From Desulfomicrobium macestii (GTDB taxonomy: Bacteria; Desulfobacterota; Desulfovibrionia; Desulfovibrionales; Desulfomicrobiaceae), in NCBI RefSeq assembly GCF_014873765.1, contig NZ_JADBGG010000022.1, positions 1 through 64,000 on the forward strand: a DNA stretch of 64,000 bases, in the 5' to 3' direction. Position numbers and translations under genes: made by a program. This document shows, in pieces, positions 1-9,177 of the stretch. Below the pieces are notes generated by a model that saw nothing but the letters and a program-made list of their open reading frames with translations, searched no databases and had not been told where the DNA came from. The number at the start of each line of letters is the position of its first letter. The first letter of the stretch is position 1.

Positions 1-79
1 TCCGAACTCGGAAGTTAAGACCTCCAGCGCCGATGATACTGCAAGTTCACTTGTGGGAAAGTAGGTCGTCGCCAGGACT
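1..79 (+). rRNA. rrf: 5S ribosomal RNA, 3' part
   Basis: The first 79 bases match the 3' two-thirds of a bacterial 5S rRNA: the CCGAACTCGGAAGTTAAG segment at the left edge and the GGGAAAGTAGGTCGTCGCCAGG segment ending near base 77. The 5' end lies outside the window, so the left edge is the tail of an rRNA operon. A T run starts immediately after (79-85). The exact 3' end is accurate to a few bases. Confidence 0.93.
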
Positions 80-101
80 TTTTTATTCTCTTCTCCACAC
101 A

Positions 102-608
102 ATGAGTATCACTCTCGCCATCCTCACCTTTCTTCTGCTTGTCCTCGCTTTCTTCACCCATATTTTTTCTTTTCCGGCAAACTGGTTCATCATCCTGATT
201 TTGGGTGCCTGGTCCTGGATTACTCCTGAATCTCCCCTTACATTGACCACTTTTTTGGTTTTCGTTGCTGTTGCCTTTCTTGGCGAGTGCATCGAGTTTG
301 CCTTGCAAGCCGTCGGCGCTCGCAAATATGGTGCGTCTTCCTCGGGGAACTGGGGTGCCTTTGCCGGTGCCATCTTTGGAGCGATTCTTGGAGCCCCTTT
401 TTTTCTTGGCCTTGGCGCCCTTTTAGGCGCGGTAGGCGGGGCTTATTTGGGTTGTCTTGGAGTTGAGCTGATGAACCATCGCCCGTTTGTCGAGGCCAAG
501 AAAGCGGCTTTGGGCGCCATGATTGGCAAGGTTCTTGGCTTGGCTGTCAAAATAGGGATAGGCATCGCGTTTCTTGTCCACGCATTCGAACTGCTCTTCC
601 GGGTTTGA
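102..608 (+). CDS. DUF456 family membrane protein
   Basis: 168-residue very hydrophobic protein with four to five predicted membrane segments. Gly/Ala-rich stretches in the middle (GAFAGAIFGAILGAPFFLG, then LGALLGAVGGAYLG) are typical of DUF456, an inner-membrane family of unknown role. Translation probably starts at the ATG at 102; the longer frame from 33 would begin inside the 5S rRNA. No clear Shine-Dalgarno sequence precedes the ATG, so the start is uncertain. The gene follows the 5S gene by about 20 bases and may receive rRNA-operon read-through. The family call is good; the function is unknown. Confidence 0.75.
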   Translation: MSITLAILTFLLLVLAFFTHIFSFPANWFIILILGAWSWITPESPLTLTTFLVFVAVAFLGECIEFALQAVGARKYGASSSGNWGAFAGAIFGAILGAPFFLGLGALLGAVGGAYLGCLGVELMNHRPFVEAKKAALGAMIGKVLGLAVKIGIGIAFLVHAFELLFRV

Positions 609-623
609 AAATTTCGGAGTGGT

Positions 624-650
624 CTCTAAAAAGTTCGTTTTTTTTTAGAG
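624..650. terminator. AT-rich hairpin between convergent genes
   Basis: CTCTAAAAA pairs with TTTTTAGAG around a short loop, followed by TTTT on the + strand. It sits between the convergent DUF456 gene and rnhA. The stem is A/T-rich and weak, so this is a tentative terminator. Confidence 0.4.
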
Positions 651-679
651 TTTTGCAGTGACGATTAGGGATGGACATG

Positions 680-1156
680 TCATATATTCCCGGAATATCC
701 TTCATCAATTTCGCGATCATAAGCTTTGGCCGCATTCTTGGCCAATTCGTCACAGCGTTCGTTTTCCGGGTTTCCATCGTGAGCTTTCACCCAGTGGAAT
801 ATCACCTTGTGTTTTTTTAACAAAGCCAGGAGCTGCTCCCAAAGGTCCCTGTTCTTGACAGGTTTTTTGGCCGAGGTCAGCCAGCCGTTCTTTATCCAGG
901 ACTGAATCCATTTTTTGGATATGGCGTCGCACACATAGCGCGAATCTGAATGGATATGCACGGTGCACGGCCTTTTTAGGTGCTCCAGGGCATGAATAAC
1001 TCCCCGGATTTCCATGCGATTGTTCGTGGTTTCAATGTACCCTCGGCTCAGTTCCTTTCTCGAATCGGCCCACAGGAGCACTGCGCCCCAGCCACCCGGA
1101 CCAGGGTTGCCCAGGCTTGAGCCGTCGGTATAGATAGTAATCAATGTATCGCTCAC
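680..1156 (-). CDS. rnhA: Ribonuclease HI
   Basis: 158-residue protein of normal RNase HI length. It degrades the RNA strand of RNA-DNA hybrids (R-loops, Okazaki primers) in the cytoplasm. The N-terminal YTDGSSLGNPGPGGWG motif carries the first catalytic Asp; MEIRGVIHALE carries the Glu; HSDSRYVCDAI carries the second Asp; and the C-terminal VKAHDGNPENERCDELA carries the His and last Asp. The start is a GTG at 1156 with GAGG five bases upstream. It is convergent with the DUF456 gene and divergent from hflK. Confidence 0.95.
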   Translation of the reverse strand: MSDTLITIYTDGSSLGNPGPGGWGAVLLWADSRKELSRGYIETTNNRMEIRGVIHALEHLKRPCTVHIHSDSRYVCDAISKKWIQSWIKNGWLTSAKKPVKNRDLWEQLLALLKKHKVIFHWVKAHDGNPENERCDELAKNAAKAYDREIDEGYSGNI

Positions 1157-1255
1157 GTTATCCTCATTTTTATTGTTTGGCAGGTTGATGCGATTATCCA
1201 GGCGTTGTCCACGATTCCTTGACCTTGCGGTGGGAGTCTTTTACGAAGGAGCACT

Positions 1256-2338
1256 ATGAATTGGGACTGGGAAAAACTACAAGAAAAACGACAGAGGCAG
1301 TCTGGCCCCATGCCTGGGCCGGATCTTGGTGATTTAAACGAAAAAGTCAAACAGTTTAAACAGATGAATTTGCCAGGTTGGCGAATCATCTTGCTTGTGG
1401 CCCTTTTGTTCTGGCTCGGGAGCGGTATCTATATCGTTCAGCCGGATGAAGTTGGCGTTGTCAAACGCTTTGGTGCCTATGAACGCACCACTGAACCTGG
1501 ACCGCATTATCGGCTGCCTTTTCCGTTTGAATCCGTGCTGACTCCTCAAGTCACCAAGATTCAGCGGCTTGAAGTTGGATTTCGTGGGAGCACCGCCTTT
1601 ACCGTAGGTTCAGGTGTCCAGGTACGGCAGGTCCCAGAGGAATCCCTGATGCTCACCGGCGACGAAAATATCGTCGACGTCCAGTTCATCGTTCAGTTCC
1701 TGATCGATAACGCACAGGACTATCTGTTCAACGTCGCCAATCAGGATAAAACTGTCAAGGATGCTGCCGAAGCGGCCATGCGTGAAGTCATCGGCTATAA
1801 CAAGATCGATGCCGCCCTCACCGATGACAAGCTGACCATCCAGAATGACACGCGTGATCTGCTGCAAAAAATCCTGGACAGCTACAAGATCGGCATCAGG
1901 GTTGTCGCCGTTCAGTTGCAGGATGTTCATCCTCCTCGCCAGGTCATTGACGCCTTCAAGGATGTCGCCAGCGCCAAAGAGGACAAGAGCCGTTTCATCA
2001 ATGAGGCGGAAGCCTACGAGAATGATCTGGTTCCACGCACGCGAGGTGAGGCCGCAGCCATCATGAACCAAGCGCAGGCTTACAAGGAAACCAAGATCCT
2101 GCAGTCCAAGGGTGACAGCGATCGTTTTCTTTTTGTCCTTGAAGAATACCGGAAAGCAAAGGACATCACCAAAAAGCGCATTTATCTTGAAACAATGGAA
2201 GAGATCCTTTCCAGGCCCGAAGTGGAGAAAATTATTATCTCTAATGATTCCATGCAGCGGGTATTCCCCTATTTGCCTTTGCAGCGCTCCGGAAAGGCTG
2301 CCGTGAACGGCCAGGGTAAAGACGGAGGAGTGAACTGA
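1256..2338 (+). CDS. hflK: FtsH protease activity modulator HflK
   Basis: 360-residue SPFH/band-7 protein. HflK and HflC form a membrane-anchored periplasmic complex that surrounds and modulates the AAA protease FtsH. A Gln/Arg-rich cytoplasmic N-terminus is followed by a single membrane segment (about residues 42-60, WRIILLVALLFWLGSGIYIV) and the band-7 domain starting QPDEVGVVKRFGAYERTTEPG. A helical region with EAEAYENDLVPRTRGEA is diagnostic of HflK. The ATG at 1256 has AAGGAG six bases upstream. Its stop overlaps the hflC ATG by one base, so the pair is translationally coupled. Confidence 0.95.
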   Translation: MNWDWEKLQEKRQRQSGPMPGPDLGDLNEKVKQFKQMNLPGWRIILLVALLFWLGSGIYIVQPDEVGVVKRFGAYERTTEPGPHYRLPFPFESVLTPQVTKIQRLEVGFRGSTAFTVGSGVQVRQVPEESLMLTGDENIVDVQFIVQFLIDNAQDYLFNVANQDKTVKDAAEAAMREVIGYNKIDAALTDDKLTIQNDTRDLLQKILDSYKIGIRVVAVQLQDVHPPRQVIDAFKDVASAKEDKSRFINEAEAYENDLVPRTRGEAAAIMNQAQAYKETKILQSKGDSDRFLFVLEEYRKAKDITKKRIYLETMEEILSRPEVEKIIISNDSMQRVFPYLPLQRSGKAAVNGQGKDGGVN

Positions 2339-3186
2339 TGAGATCAATTCAATTTGCAATAGCCGGAATAGGCATAGCTGTTTTCATTCTGCTGCAATGT
2401 GTTTTTGTGGTTGATCAGACTGAGCGAGCTATCGTCTTGCAGCTGGGTAAACCTGTCGGCAATGCTGACTATGAACCTGGCCTGCATTTCAAGCTTCCTT
2501 TTGTTCAGAATGTCATATTTTTTGATTCCAGGGTTCTCGAATACGATGCACCTGCTGCAGAAATTCTTACCCAGGATAAGAAAAACATGGTTGTTGACAA
2601 CTTTTCCAGATGGAGGATTGTCAATCCCCTTTTGTTTTATCAAAAAGTTCGAAGTGTACAAAATGGCTTGTCCCGCATTGATGATATTGTTTACTCACAG
2701 TTGCGCGAAGCCTTGGGCCGTTATACGCTCACCGAAATCGTGGCCGTTGAGCGATCCACAATCATGGACGAAGTGACAACAAAATCTAACGTACTGTTGG
2801 GTGAATACGGGATTCACATCATTGATGTGCGCATCAAGCGGACGGATTTGCCCCAGGAAAACCAGCTTGCGATCTATGGCCGCATGAAGGCCGAACGTGA
2901 ACGCCAAGCCAAGCAGTATCGCTCCGAAGGCCGGGAAGAGGCCACCAAGATCACGACCCTGGCGGATCGCCAGCGGGCTGTCATTCTGGCCGATGCTCGC
3001 CGTGCCGCCGAGGCTACCCGAGGCGAGGGCGAAGCCGCCGCAACGGCCATCTATGCACAGGCCCTGTCCCAGGACCCTGACTTCTATGAATTCGTGCGAA
3101 CCATGGATGCTTACAAGAAGACCATGAAGGATCAGACCCAGTTTGTCCTGACACCGCAGAGCGAGTTCTTCAAGTACCTCCAATAA
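2338..3186 (+). CDS. hflC: FtsH protease activity modulator HflC
   Basis: 282-residue partner of HflK. An N-terminal membrane anchor (residues 5-25) is followed by a band-7 domain (VVDQTERAIVLQLGKP) and the conserved segment GIHIIDVRIKRTDLPQEN. A long charged coiled-coil (RMKAERERQAKQYRSEGREE) then leads to an Ala-rich helix and a C-terminus with DPDFYEFVRTMDAYKK, as in other HflC proteins. It begins on the last base of the hflK stop codon and ends just before a strong terminator, so hflKC is a two-gene operon. Confidence 0.95.
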   Translation: MRSIQFAIAGIGIAVFILLQCVFVVDQTERAIVLQLGKPVGNADYEPGLHFKLPFVQNVIFFDSRVLEYDAPAAEILTQDKKNMVVDNFSRWRIVNPLLFYQKVRSVQNGLSRIDDIVYSQLREALGRYTLTEIVAVERSTIMDEVTTKSNVLLGEYGIHIIDVRIKRTDLPQENQLAIYGRMKAERERQAKQYRSEGREEATKITTLADRQRAVILADARRAAEATRGEGEAAATAIYAQALSQDPDFYEFVRTMDAYKKTMKDQTQFVLTPQSEFFKYLQ

Positions 3187-3199
3187 GATAATAAATAAG

Positions 3200-3239
3200 C
3201 ACAAAAAAAGGCGGCCCGCAGGTCGCCTTTTTTTGTGCT
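3200..3239. terminator. Strong bidirectional terminator between hflC and purE
   Basis: GCACAAAAAAAGGCG pairs with CGCCTTTTTTTGTGC around a short GC-rich loop (gcccgcaggt region). The long A:T lower stem gives a U tract on either strand, so it can end both hflKC and the lptD-mutL-purD-purE operon. Confidence 0.9.
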
Positions 3240-3246
3240 TTTGATC

Positions 3247-3732
3247 TTACAGGGTTTTTGCGTCTTCTTCCACCTGCTCGATCATCTTACGCCGTTCCTC
3301 AAGTATCCGTTTCGTAAGCTCAGGATCGTGGAGGGCCAGAATCTGGGCTGCAAGCCAGGCCGCGTTGCGTGCTCCGACCTTGTCCAGAGCCAGTGTGCCA
3401 ACAGGAAATCCGGGGGGCATCTGAACGGTGGCCAGCAGCGCATCCCAGCCTCCCAGCGATGACGCGGAAATTGGTATCCCAAGGACCGGACGCACCGTTT
3501 TGGCCGCAACAGCACCTGCCAGATGAGCGGCAAGGCCGGCAGCGCAGATAAAGACCTGAACCCCGTCTTCCTCCAGCTCCTTGATCAGGCGGGAGGTGCG
3601 CTCCGGTGTACGATGAGCTGACGTGATGGTGAAGGTGCAGGAAATTCCCAGTTTTTCCAGGACATCCGCGCAAGGGCGTACTGTGCTCTCGTCGGATTTG
3701 CTTCCCATGAAGATTGCTACCTGTGGCATCAT
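3247..3732 (-). CDS. purE: N5-carboxyaminoimidazole ribonucleotide mutase
   Basis: 161-residue class I PurE. It converts N5-CAIR to CAIR in de novo purine synthesis. The N-terminal phosphate-binding loop is IFMGSKSDESTV; the catalytic motif TSAHRTPER contains the conserved SAHR; and FICAAGLAAHLAGAVAAKT and GIPISASSLGGWDALLATVQMP line the active site. Its ATG overlaps the purD stop by four bases (ATGA), so the two are coupled. It is the last gene of the lptD-mutL-purD-purE operon. Confidence 0.96.
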   Translation of the reverse strand: MMPQVAIFMGSKSDESTVRPCADVLEKLGISCTFTITSAHRTPERTSRLIKELEEDGVQVFICAAGLAAHLAGAVAAKTVRPVLGIPISASSLGGWDALLATVQMPPGFPVGTLALDKVGARNAAWLAAQILALHDPELTKRILEERRKMIEQVEEDAKTL

Positions 3733-5003
3733 GACCTCCTTAATCCCTTGTTAGCGATATCTTTGCGATAATAGCTGTTTTCAAAATGGATTTTGTCCAC
3801 CGCCTGGTAAGCCCGCTCACGCGCTTGACGTAGGTTCGTGCCCAGGGCTGTGACGCCCAGGACCCGGCCGCCGCTGCTGACGGGAATGCCGTCTTGCAAC
3901 TGTGTGCCGGCCTGGAAGACTTTGACGGATTCGATCTGCTCCGCGGCTTCGATGCCGTTGATGGCCATTCCCTTGGGATAACTTTGCGGGTAGCCCAGAG
4001 CGGCCATCACGACACAGCAGCTGGTCTCCTCGTGGAACTCCACCAGCTCTGGAGCAAGGGTGCCGTTCACGCAAGCAAGCATGATTTCTACCAGATCAGA
4101 TTTGAGCCTGGCCATGAGCGGCTGACATTCGGGATCACCGAAGCGGACATTATACTCCAGCACCATAGTGCCCTGCTCGGTGATCATCAAGCCGGCATAG
4201 AGAACGCCTTTGAAGGGCTGGCCAATGGACGCCAGATGTCTGGTAATAGGACGGATGGCCAGATCGGCCATGGCCTGGTAACGCTCCTGCGGCAGAATGG
4301 GGGCGGGGCTGTAGGCTCCCATGCCGCCGGTGTTGAGGCCGGTGTCGTCGTCCCCGATGCGCTTGTGGTCCTGCAACGAAGGCATGGGCACGATCGTGGT
4401 TCCGTCGCAAAAAGCCATGAAAGAAGCTTCCTCGCCGATCAAGGCCTCTTCGACCACGACTGTTTGTCCGGCCTCTCCGAACACCTGCGTGACCATCATG
4501 TCCCTTAGGGCCTCTTCTGCTTCGTCCATGCTTTGGGCGATGACCACGCCTTTTCCGGCAGCCAGGCCGTCAGCCTTGATGACCATGGGCAGGGAGTGCC
4601 CGCGCACATATTCCAGAGCCCGCTCATGACTATCGAAGACTTGGAAGTCTGCTGTCGGTACTCCGGTTTCCCGCATCATGTTTTTGGCGAATGCCTTGGA
4701 GCCTTCCAATTGAGCGTCAAAAGTGCACGGGCCGAAACAAGGGATATTTACCGCTTTCAGGGCCTCGTTCAGCCCAAGGACAAGGGGTAGTTCCGGTCCG
4801 GCGACGACAAGCCCTATTTGGTTGTCGCGGGCAAAAGCGACAATGCCTTCCACGTCGTTATCCTTGAGTGGGACGTTGGTGCCCAGAAGGGCGGTTCCAC
4901 CATTGCCCGGCGCTATGAACAATTTGTCCAGAAGCGGACTTTGACTGATCTTCCATGCCAGGGCGTGTTCCCGTCCACCGGCTCCAACTATAAGAATATT
5001 CAA
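3729..5003 (-). CDS. purD: Phosphoribosylamine--glycine ligase (GAR synthetase)
   Basis: 424-residue ATP-grasp enzyme of normal length. It joins glycine to 5-phosphoribosylamine, the second step of purine synthesis. The N-terminus MNILIVGAGGREHALAWK is the PurD signature; ATP-grasp motifs follow in VIKADGLAAGKGVVIA and in VLEYNVRFGDPECQPLMARL, which carries the metal-binding Glu/Asn. It lies 40 bases downstream of mutL and overlaps purE by four bases. Grouping purine genes with lptD and mutL is not an obvious functional pairing and probably reflects operon drift. Confidence 0.97.
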   Translation of the reverse strand: MNILIVGAGGREHALAWKISQSPLLDKLFIAPGNGGTALLGTNVPLKDNDVEGIVAFARDNQIGLVVAGPELPLVLGLNEALKAVNIPCFGPCTFDAQLEGSKAFAKNMMRETGVPTADFQVFDSHERALEYVRGHSLPMVIKADGLAAGKGVVIAQSMDEAEEALRDMMVTQVFGEAGQTVVVEEALIGEEASFMAFCDGTTIVPMPSLQDHKRIGDDDTGLNTGGMGAYSPAPILPQERYQAMADLAIRPITRHLASIGQPFKGVLYAGLMITEQGTMVLEYNVRFGDPECQPLMARLKSDLVEIMLACVNGTLAPELVEFHEETSCCVVMAALGYPQSYPKGMAINGIEAAEQIESVKVFQAGTQLQDGIPVSSGGRVLGVTALGTNLRQARERAYQAVDKIHFENSYYRKDIANKGLRRS

Positions 5004-5043
5004 ACAATCCTCCTGTGGTCCAATTCTGATGGAAATGAGCGCT

Positions 5044-6876
5044 CTAGGAGCGGCGTTTAAACAATTTTTCCAGATCGCTTACACCCCACCGCAGCGCAAC
5101 CGGGCGGCCATGCGGGCAGTAATTTTTTTCCGGCAGTTTTTGCCATGATTCGACAAGCGCCATCGCCTCGTCCGGCGTGAGGGTGTCTCCGGCCTTGATA
5201 GCGGCTTTGCAGGCCATCATCGCCCAGAGATCTTCCATGGAGGTGGCCTTCTCGGTCAGGATGTCCTGCAGAAATTCCTTGGCCTTGGATGGTGTCAGGA
5301 GCGTCGGAATGGAATGCAGCATCAGGAGTCCCGGGGCCAGTTCAAGAGAAAACCCCAGCTCGTCGAGTTTTGTCCAGATTTCCTGCGCCAGGATCGCCTG
5401 CGCGGGATGAAGAGAAATTTCGAGGGGAAGGAGAAGCGGCCGTCTGTCGCCGCGCGTGCCTTGGGCGCGCAGCATGTTGAAGAGGACACGTTCGTGGGCC
5501 GCGTGCTGGTCGATAAGCGTGATTTCGTTGCGTGCGGCAAGGATCAGGTATGTTTGGGAAAATTGTCCCAGATATCGCACTTCCGACGTTACGGGAGCTT
5601 TTGGATCGCTCGCCGGGCCTGAAGGTGGCTGGATCGCGGGTGCGAGTCGACTTGGCTGGTCGGCTTCAGGGAAAGCGCCGTCCGGGGTTTCGAAGAGTTT
5701 TTGCGCTGCAGCCGAGGATGCGAATTTTGTGGGCCAATCCTGGTCATAGAGGGGGAGATCCGGTCCCGTTTCAACCTGCGCCTGGGCGGATGCGGAAAAA
5801 CGAGGCTCCATCACGGGCAAAGTCGTATGCACCTGGCTTATGGAAAGCGCCTGGGGGTGATCAACGGTCTGCGTCTGATGGGAATTGCGTTCCAAGGTCA
5901 GAAGGACGGCTCTGCGAACGATCCGGAAAATGGAGCCGTCGTCCTGAAAACGAACTTCGGTTTTGGCCGGATGCACGTTCACATCGACCTCCTCCGGGGG
6001 GATGCACAGAAAAATGACCGCCTGCGGATACTCCTTGCCAAGAATTCTTCCCCGGTACGCTTCGCGGATGGCGCTCAGGATCGTCTTGTCCTGAACAGGG
6101 CGGCCGTTGACGTAGATAAGAATGCGGTCCGGGCGGGCCTGGGCCATGGCGGGGTCGCCGACAAGTCCGTGAATGGACAGCGGCTCATCCTCATGGCTGA
6201 CTGCATGCATGGATTCGACAACTTCTCTTGGCCAGATGGCCGCAAGTCGCTGCGCGACTTCCTGGCCTGCCAGGAAGCGGTGTACGCTGCGTTCAGCATT
6301 CAGGAATTCAAAATCTACATGGGGGTTGGCAAGTGCGATGCGAGCTACAAGTTCGGCGCATTTGCGTGTCTCGGTGCCTGGTTTTTTCAGGAATTTGAGG
6401 CGGGCCGGGACGTTGGAGAAAAGATCGCTGACCTCTATTTCCGTCCCTTGGGGCATGGCGGTTTTGTCCTGACGCACAATGCGCCCATGCAAAACTTCCA
6501 GGACCCCGCCATCGCCATCCTGGCGGGCGGAGGCAATGCGAAAGCGGGAGACCGAAGCTATGCTTGGCAAGGCTTCTCCGCGAAATCCGAAGCTTTTTAT
6601 GTCCTGTAGGTCCTGAAGGTTTTCCAATTTGCTGGTGGCGTGGCGCGTCACGGCAAGTTCAAGCTGCTCTTCCGGGATGCCGAATCCGTTGTCACTGACT
6701 TTGATGGATGATTGTCCACCGTCCCGGATTTGAATGCGGATTCGGGTCGCGCCCGCATCCAGGGAGTTCTCGACAAGTTCCTTCAGGACGCTGGAGGGCC
6801 GTTCGACGACTTCGCCGGCAGCGATCTGGTTCTGTAACTCGGGAGGCAGGAGGCGGATCTGTTTTTTCGGATGCAT
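5044..6876 (-). CDS. mutL: DNA mismatch repair protein MutL
   Basis: 610-residue MutL, a GHKL ATPase that couples MutS mismatch recognition to strand removal. N-terminal ATPase motifs are QNQIAAGEVVERPSSVLKEL, DNGFGIPEEQLELAVTRHATSK and GFRGEALPSIASV. The C-terminal dimerisation domain contains DQHAAHERVLFN, ACKAAIK and CPHGRP, which correspond to the endonuclease motifs of nicking MutLs. The last acidic position of the first motif, DQHA(x)2E(x)4E, reads Asn here, and the second motif is degenerate, so nicking activity is uncertain. It starts three bases after the lptD stop, in the same operon. Confidence 0.95.
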   Translation of the reverse strand: MHPKKQIRLLPPELQNQIAAGEVVERPSSVLKELVENSLDAGATRIRIQIRDGGQSSIKVSDNGFGIPEEQLELAVTRHATSKLENLQDLQDIKSFGFRGEALPSIASVSRFRIASARQDGDGGVLEVLHGRIVRQDKTAMPQGTEIEVSDLFSNVPARLKFLKKPGTETRKCAELVARIALANPHVDFEFLNAERSVHRFLAGQEVAQRLAAIWPREVVESMHAVSHEDEPLSIHGLVGDPAMAQARPDRILIYVNGRPVQDKTILSAIREAYRGRILGKEYPQAVIFLCIPPEEVDVNVHPAKTEVRFQDDGSIFRIVRRAVLLTLERNSHQTQTVDHPQALSISQVHTTLPVMEPRFSASAQAQVETGPDLPLYDQDWPTKFASSAAAQKLFETPDGAFPEADQPSRLAPAIQPPSGPASDPKAPVTSEVRYLGQFSQTYLILAARNEITLIDQHAAHERVLFNMLRAQGTRGDRRPLLLPLEISLHPAQAILAQEIWTKLDELGFSLELAPGLLMLHSIPTLLTPSKAKEFLQDILTEKATSMEDLWAMMACKAAIKAGDTLTPDEAMALVESWQKLPEKNYCPHGRPVALRWGVSDLEKLFKRRS

Positions 6877-6879
6877 GTC

Positions 6880-9177
6880 TTAACGGCCCAATGATCCCAA
6901 TTGTGCGAGGATGACACGAAATTCGAAGCGGGAGTCCTCGTCGGTTTGGCTCCATGATGTTTCAGCGGAGAAGCACTGGTGGTCATAGCGCAATGTCAGT
7001 CTTTTTTCCAGATCGGTGCTGGCTTCCCAATCGACGCGGTACAAAAAAGCGGCGCTCCATTGATTGTTTATGGCAATCCCGCCGCCGAAAGAGGCGATGC
7101 GCTGGCGCTCTTGTTCCTGCCGCAGATATTCGTCGATCTCTTCAAGAAAATCCAGGCCGAACGAGGCGTACAAAACATCGTCGTAGTAGGCTGAAAGGGA
7201 GTGTTCATGCTCGCTGATCCGGCTTTCGTACGTGGAGAACCAGGTCTTGTTGTTCAGGTAAAGCCAAGGATTGATTCTGGTGGTCAAATCCGTCAACACG
7301 TCCGAAAAGGGACGGTTGGGGTACTCGTCCGTGTCGTCGTTCCGTCTTTCTTCCCGGAGGCTGTAGGACTGTTCAAATCGCAGTCTCGCCATTTCAAAGA
7401 AGTCCATTTGCAGACCAGGCTGTCCCTGTTCTTCAGGACTTGGCTGCCATTTTCCTGTTTTGCAGGTGAAAATATTCGTAATGGAGTATTTGAGCTCGTT
7501 TTTTGCGTCGATCCGATCAGTTTCATCAAAATAGGGATATTTTTCCTGCTCGGAATAGGGGATATAATTGTATTCCAGACGCGGCTGAAGAGCATGTTTC
7601 AATTTCAGCCATGTCGGAGTTTGTGCATCTTTATCGATGCTGCTTTCTTCATTAATGGTAAAAATTTTAGAAAATTCGGTGTAGGCCGTTGTGGAAAAAT
7701 CAGGAAGAAATCTTGTCTGAGTACTCTTGTCCGTGTCGACATTGTCATCATCACCTTCAAATCGCTGTATGAAATAGCTTGTACTGCGCATGCCTGCTTT
7801 TGGAATTATGGATCCATATTCAAAGTGCATCGGCATGCCGATTATCGGATGAATATCAAAACGGTTGCCTGTAGTCCCGTATTCTCTCCAAAATGAGGCC
7901 AGCTGTGAACTTCCTTCAACGGTCAGTGGCGTGTCAAACAGCTGCGTCTGATATAAATGAAGGTTGAGTTCAGGGAGCCTCTGCAGCGTGGGGTCGGAGG
8001 CTCTTTGTTTTTCGGTGAGGTTATTATTGCTGCCGTATTCAAGATTCTGCGTGTATTCCAGAAGTCCTTGGAAGCCTATGTCGCCCCAGTTGCGGCTCAG
8101 GAGGGCACGGTTGGTCCGCAGATTGCTGTCGCTGTCTTCGATGTCGCGACCAAAATATTGAAGAAAATCACGACGGCTTTTGTTGAAACCGGAGTATCCG
8201 CGCGAAAATTCACGCAGGTAATCCTGATCAGAAACCATATCCAGATCGAATTTGATATTCCAGTCAGGCTCGCCGAGGTAGCCGTCGAATTTGCCGCGAG
8301 CCCACCAGCGATTGCGGTTTTCACGCGCCATGTCGGCGTTGTCGCTGTAAAGCGACTCGCTTTCGGTCTGCTGGTCATAGAGATAATCGAGCTTCCAGAT
8401 TCCCTTGCTGTGGATGTCGGGCACCATGCGGTATTCGGCGCCGAGCATGAGGCCCTTGCTGGTCATGAGGTGCGAATAGAGCGTGACGTCCTGCTCTTCG
8501 TCGATGACCTGATAATAGGGCTGGTCGTAGGTGATGCCGAGGCGGTCGCTGGTGCCGATTTCCGGGAGGAGAAAGCCGCTTTGTCTTTTGGTCTTGACGG
8601 GTATCACCGCGTAGGGCGCGGCAAGAACGGGCTGATCGAGAATCTGAAAACGGGGCGTCCAGAGGTGTGCATAGCCGTCCACCGTGATGTCGCCTCGTGA
8701 CGACTTGATCGACCAGGCCGGCCGGTCTCCATCGCAGACCGTGATGGTGGCTTCGCGAAATTCGTACGTGTCTTGGCCTGTTTTTTTGAGAACCGCGCCT
8801 TCAAAATACATATGCGGGTCTTGCATGAAGATCCGGCCGTTCTTGAGCCATCCGGTATTCGTGTTGAGATCGAACTCCGCTTCCTCGGCCTTCAGGAAAT
8901 CGCCTTGAAATCTGGCGTCGACATTGCCCTTGAGAAAGACCCATTTCGTGGACTGATAATAACGCGCATAATCGGCACGGATGTAGTCGCTACCCCTGTC
9001 CAGCACGACGTTTCCAAATGCTTCAAGGTACTGGTTGTCGTGGCTTGCGGCCGTCTTGTCGGCCAGCAGGCGCCAGGACTGGGGAGCCTCGTCCTGCGCG
9101 GCGGCCGGGGCAAGAACGGACAAGGCCAGCAAGGAGGTGACGCAAAGCAGGGAAATGAAAAGAATTCGCAGCTTCAT
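6880..9177 (-). CDS. lptD: LPS assembly outer membrane protein LptD
   Basis: 765 residues from the ATG at 9177, which begins a clear signal peptide (MKLRILFISLLCVTSLLALS, then APAAAQ); longer in-frame starts upstream lack one. The N-terminal OstA-like beta-jellyroll (SHDNQYLEAFGNVVLDRGSDYIRADYARYY, seen across residues about 40-70) is followed by KTKRQSGFLLPEIGTSDRLG, a hallmark of LptD. A long beta-barrel rich in alternating aromatic strands follows. It inserts lipopolysaccharide into the outer leaflet together with LptE. It is the promoter-proximal gene of lptD-mutL-purD-purE. Confidence 0.93.
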   Translation of the reverse strand: MKLRILFISLLCVTSLLALSVLAPAAAQDEAPQSWRLLADKTAASHDNQYLEAFGNVVLDRGSDYIRADYARYYQSTKWVFLKGNVDARFQGDFLKAEEAEFDLNTNTGWLKNGRIFMQDPHMYFEGAVLKKTGQDTYEFREATITVCDGDRPAWSIKSSRGDITVDGYAHLWTPRFQILDQPVLAAPYAVIPVKTKRQSGFLLPEIGTSDRLGITYDQPYYQVIDEEQDVTLYSHLMTSKGLMLGAEYRMVPDIHSKGIWKLDYLYDQQTESESLYSDNADMARENRNRWWARGKFDGYLGEPDWNIKFDLDMVSDQDYLREFSRGYSGFNKSRRDFLQYFGRDIEDSDSNLRTNRALLSRNWGDIGFQGLLEYTQNLEYGSNNNLTEKQRASDPTLQRLPELNLHLYQTQLFDTPLTVEGSSQLASFWREYGTTGNRFDIHPIIGMPMHFEYGSIIPKAGMRSTSYFIQRFEGDDDNVDTDKSTQTRFLPDFSTTAYTEFSKIFTINEESSIDKDAQTPTWLKLKHALQPRLEYNYIPYSEQEKYPYFDETDRIDAKNELKYSITNIFTCKTGKWQPSPEEQGQPGLQMDFFEMARLRFEQSYSLREERRNDDTDEYPNRPFSDVLTDLTTRINPWLYLNNKTWFSTYESRISEHEHSLSAYYDDVLYASFGLDFLEEIDEYLRQEQERQRIASFGGGIAINNQWSAAFLYRVDWEASTDLEKRLTLRYDHQCFSAETSWSQTDEDSRFEFRVILAQLGSLGR

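Noticed and set aside
33-101. Upstream extension of the DUF456 gene from the ATG at 33
   Set aside because: These bases are 5S rRNA; the hydrophobic protein begins sensibly at 102.
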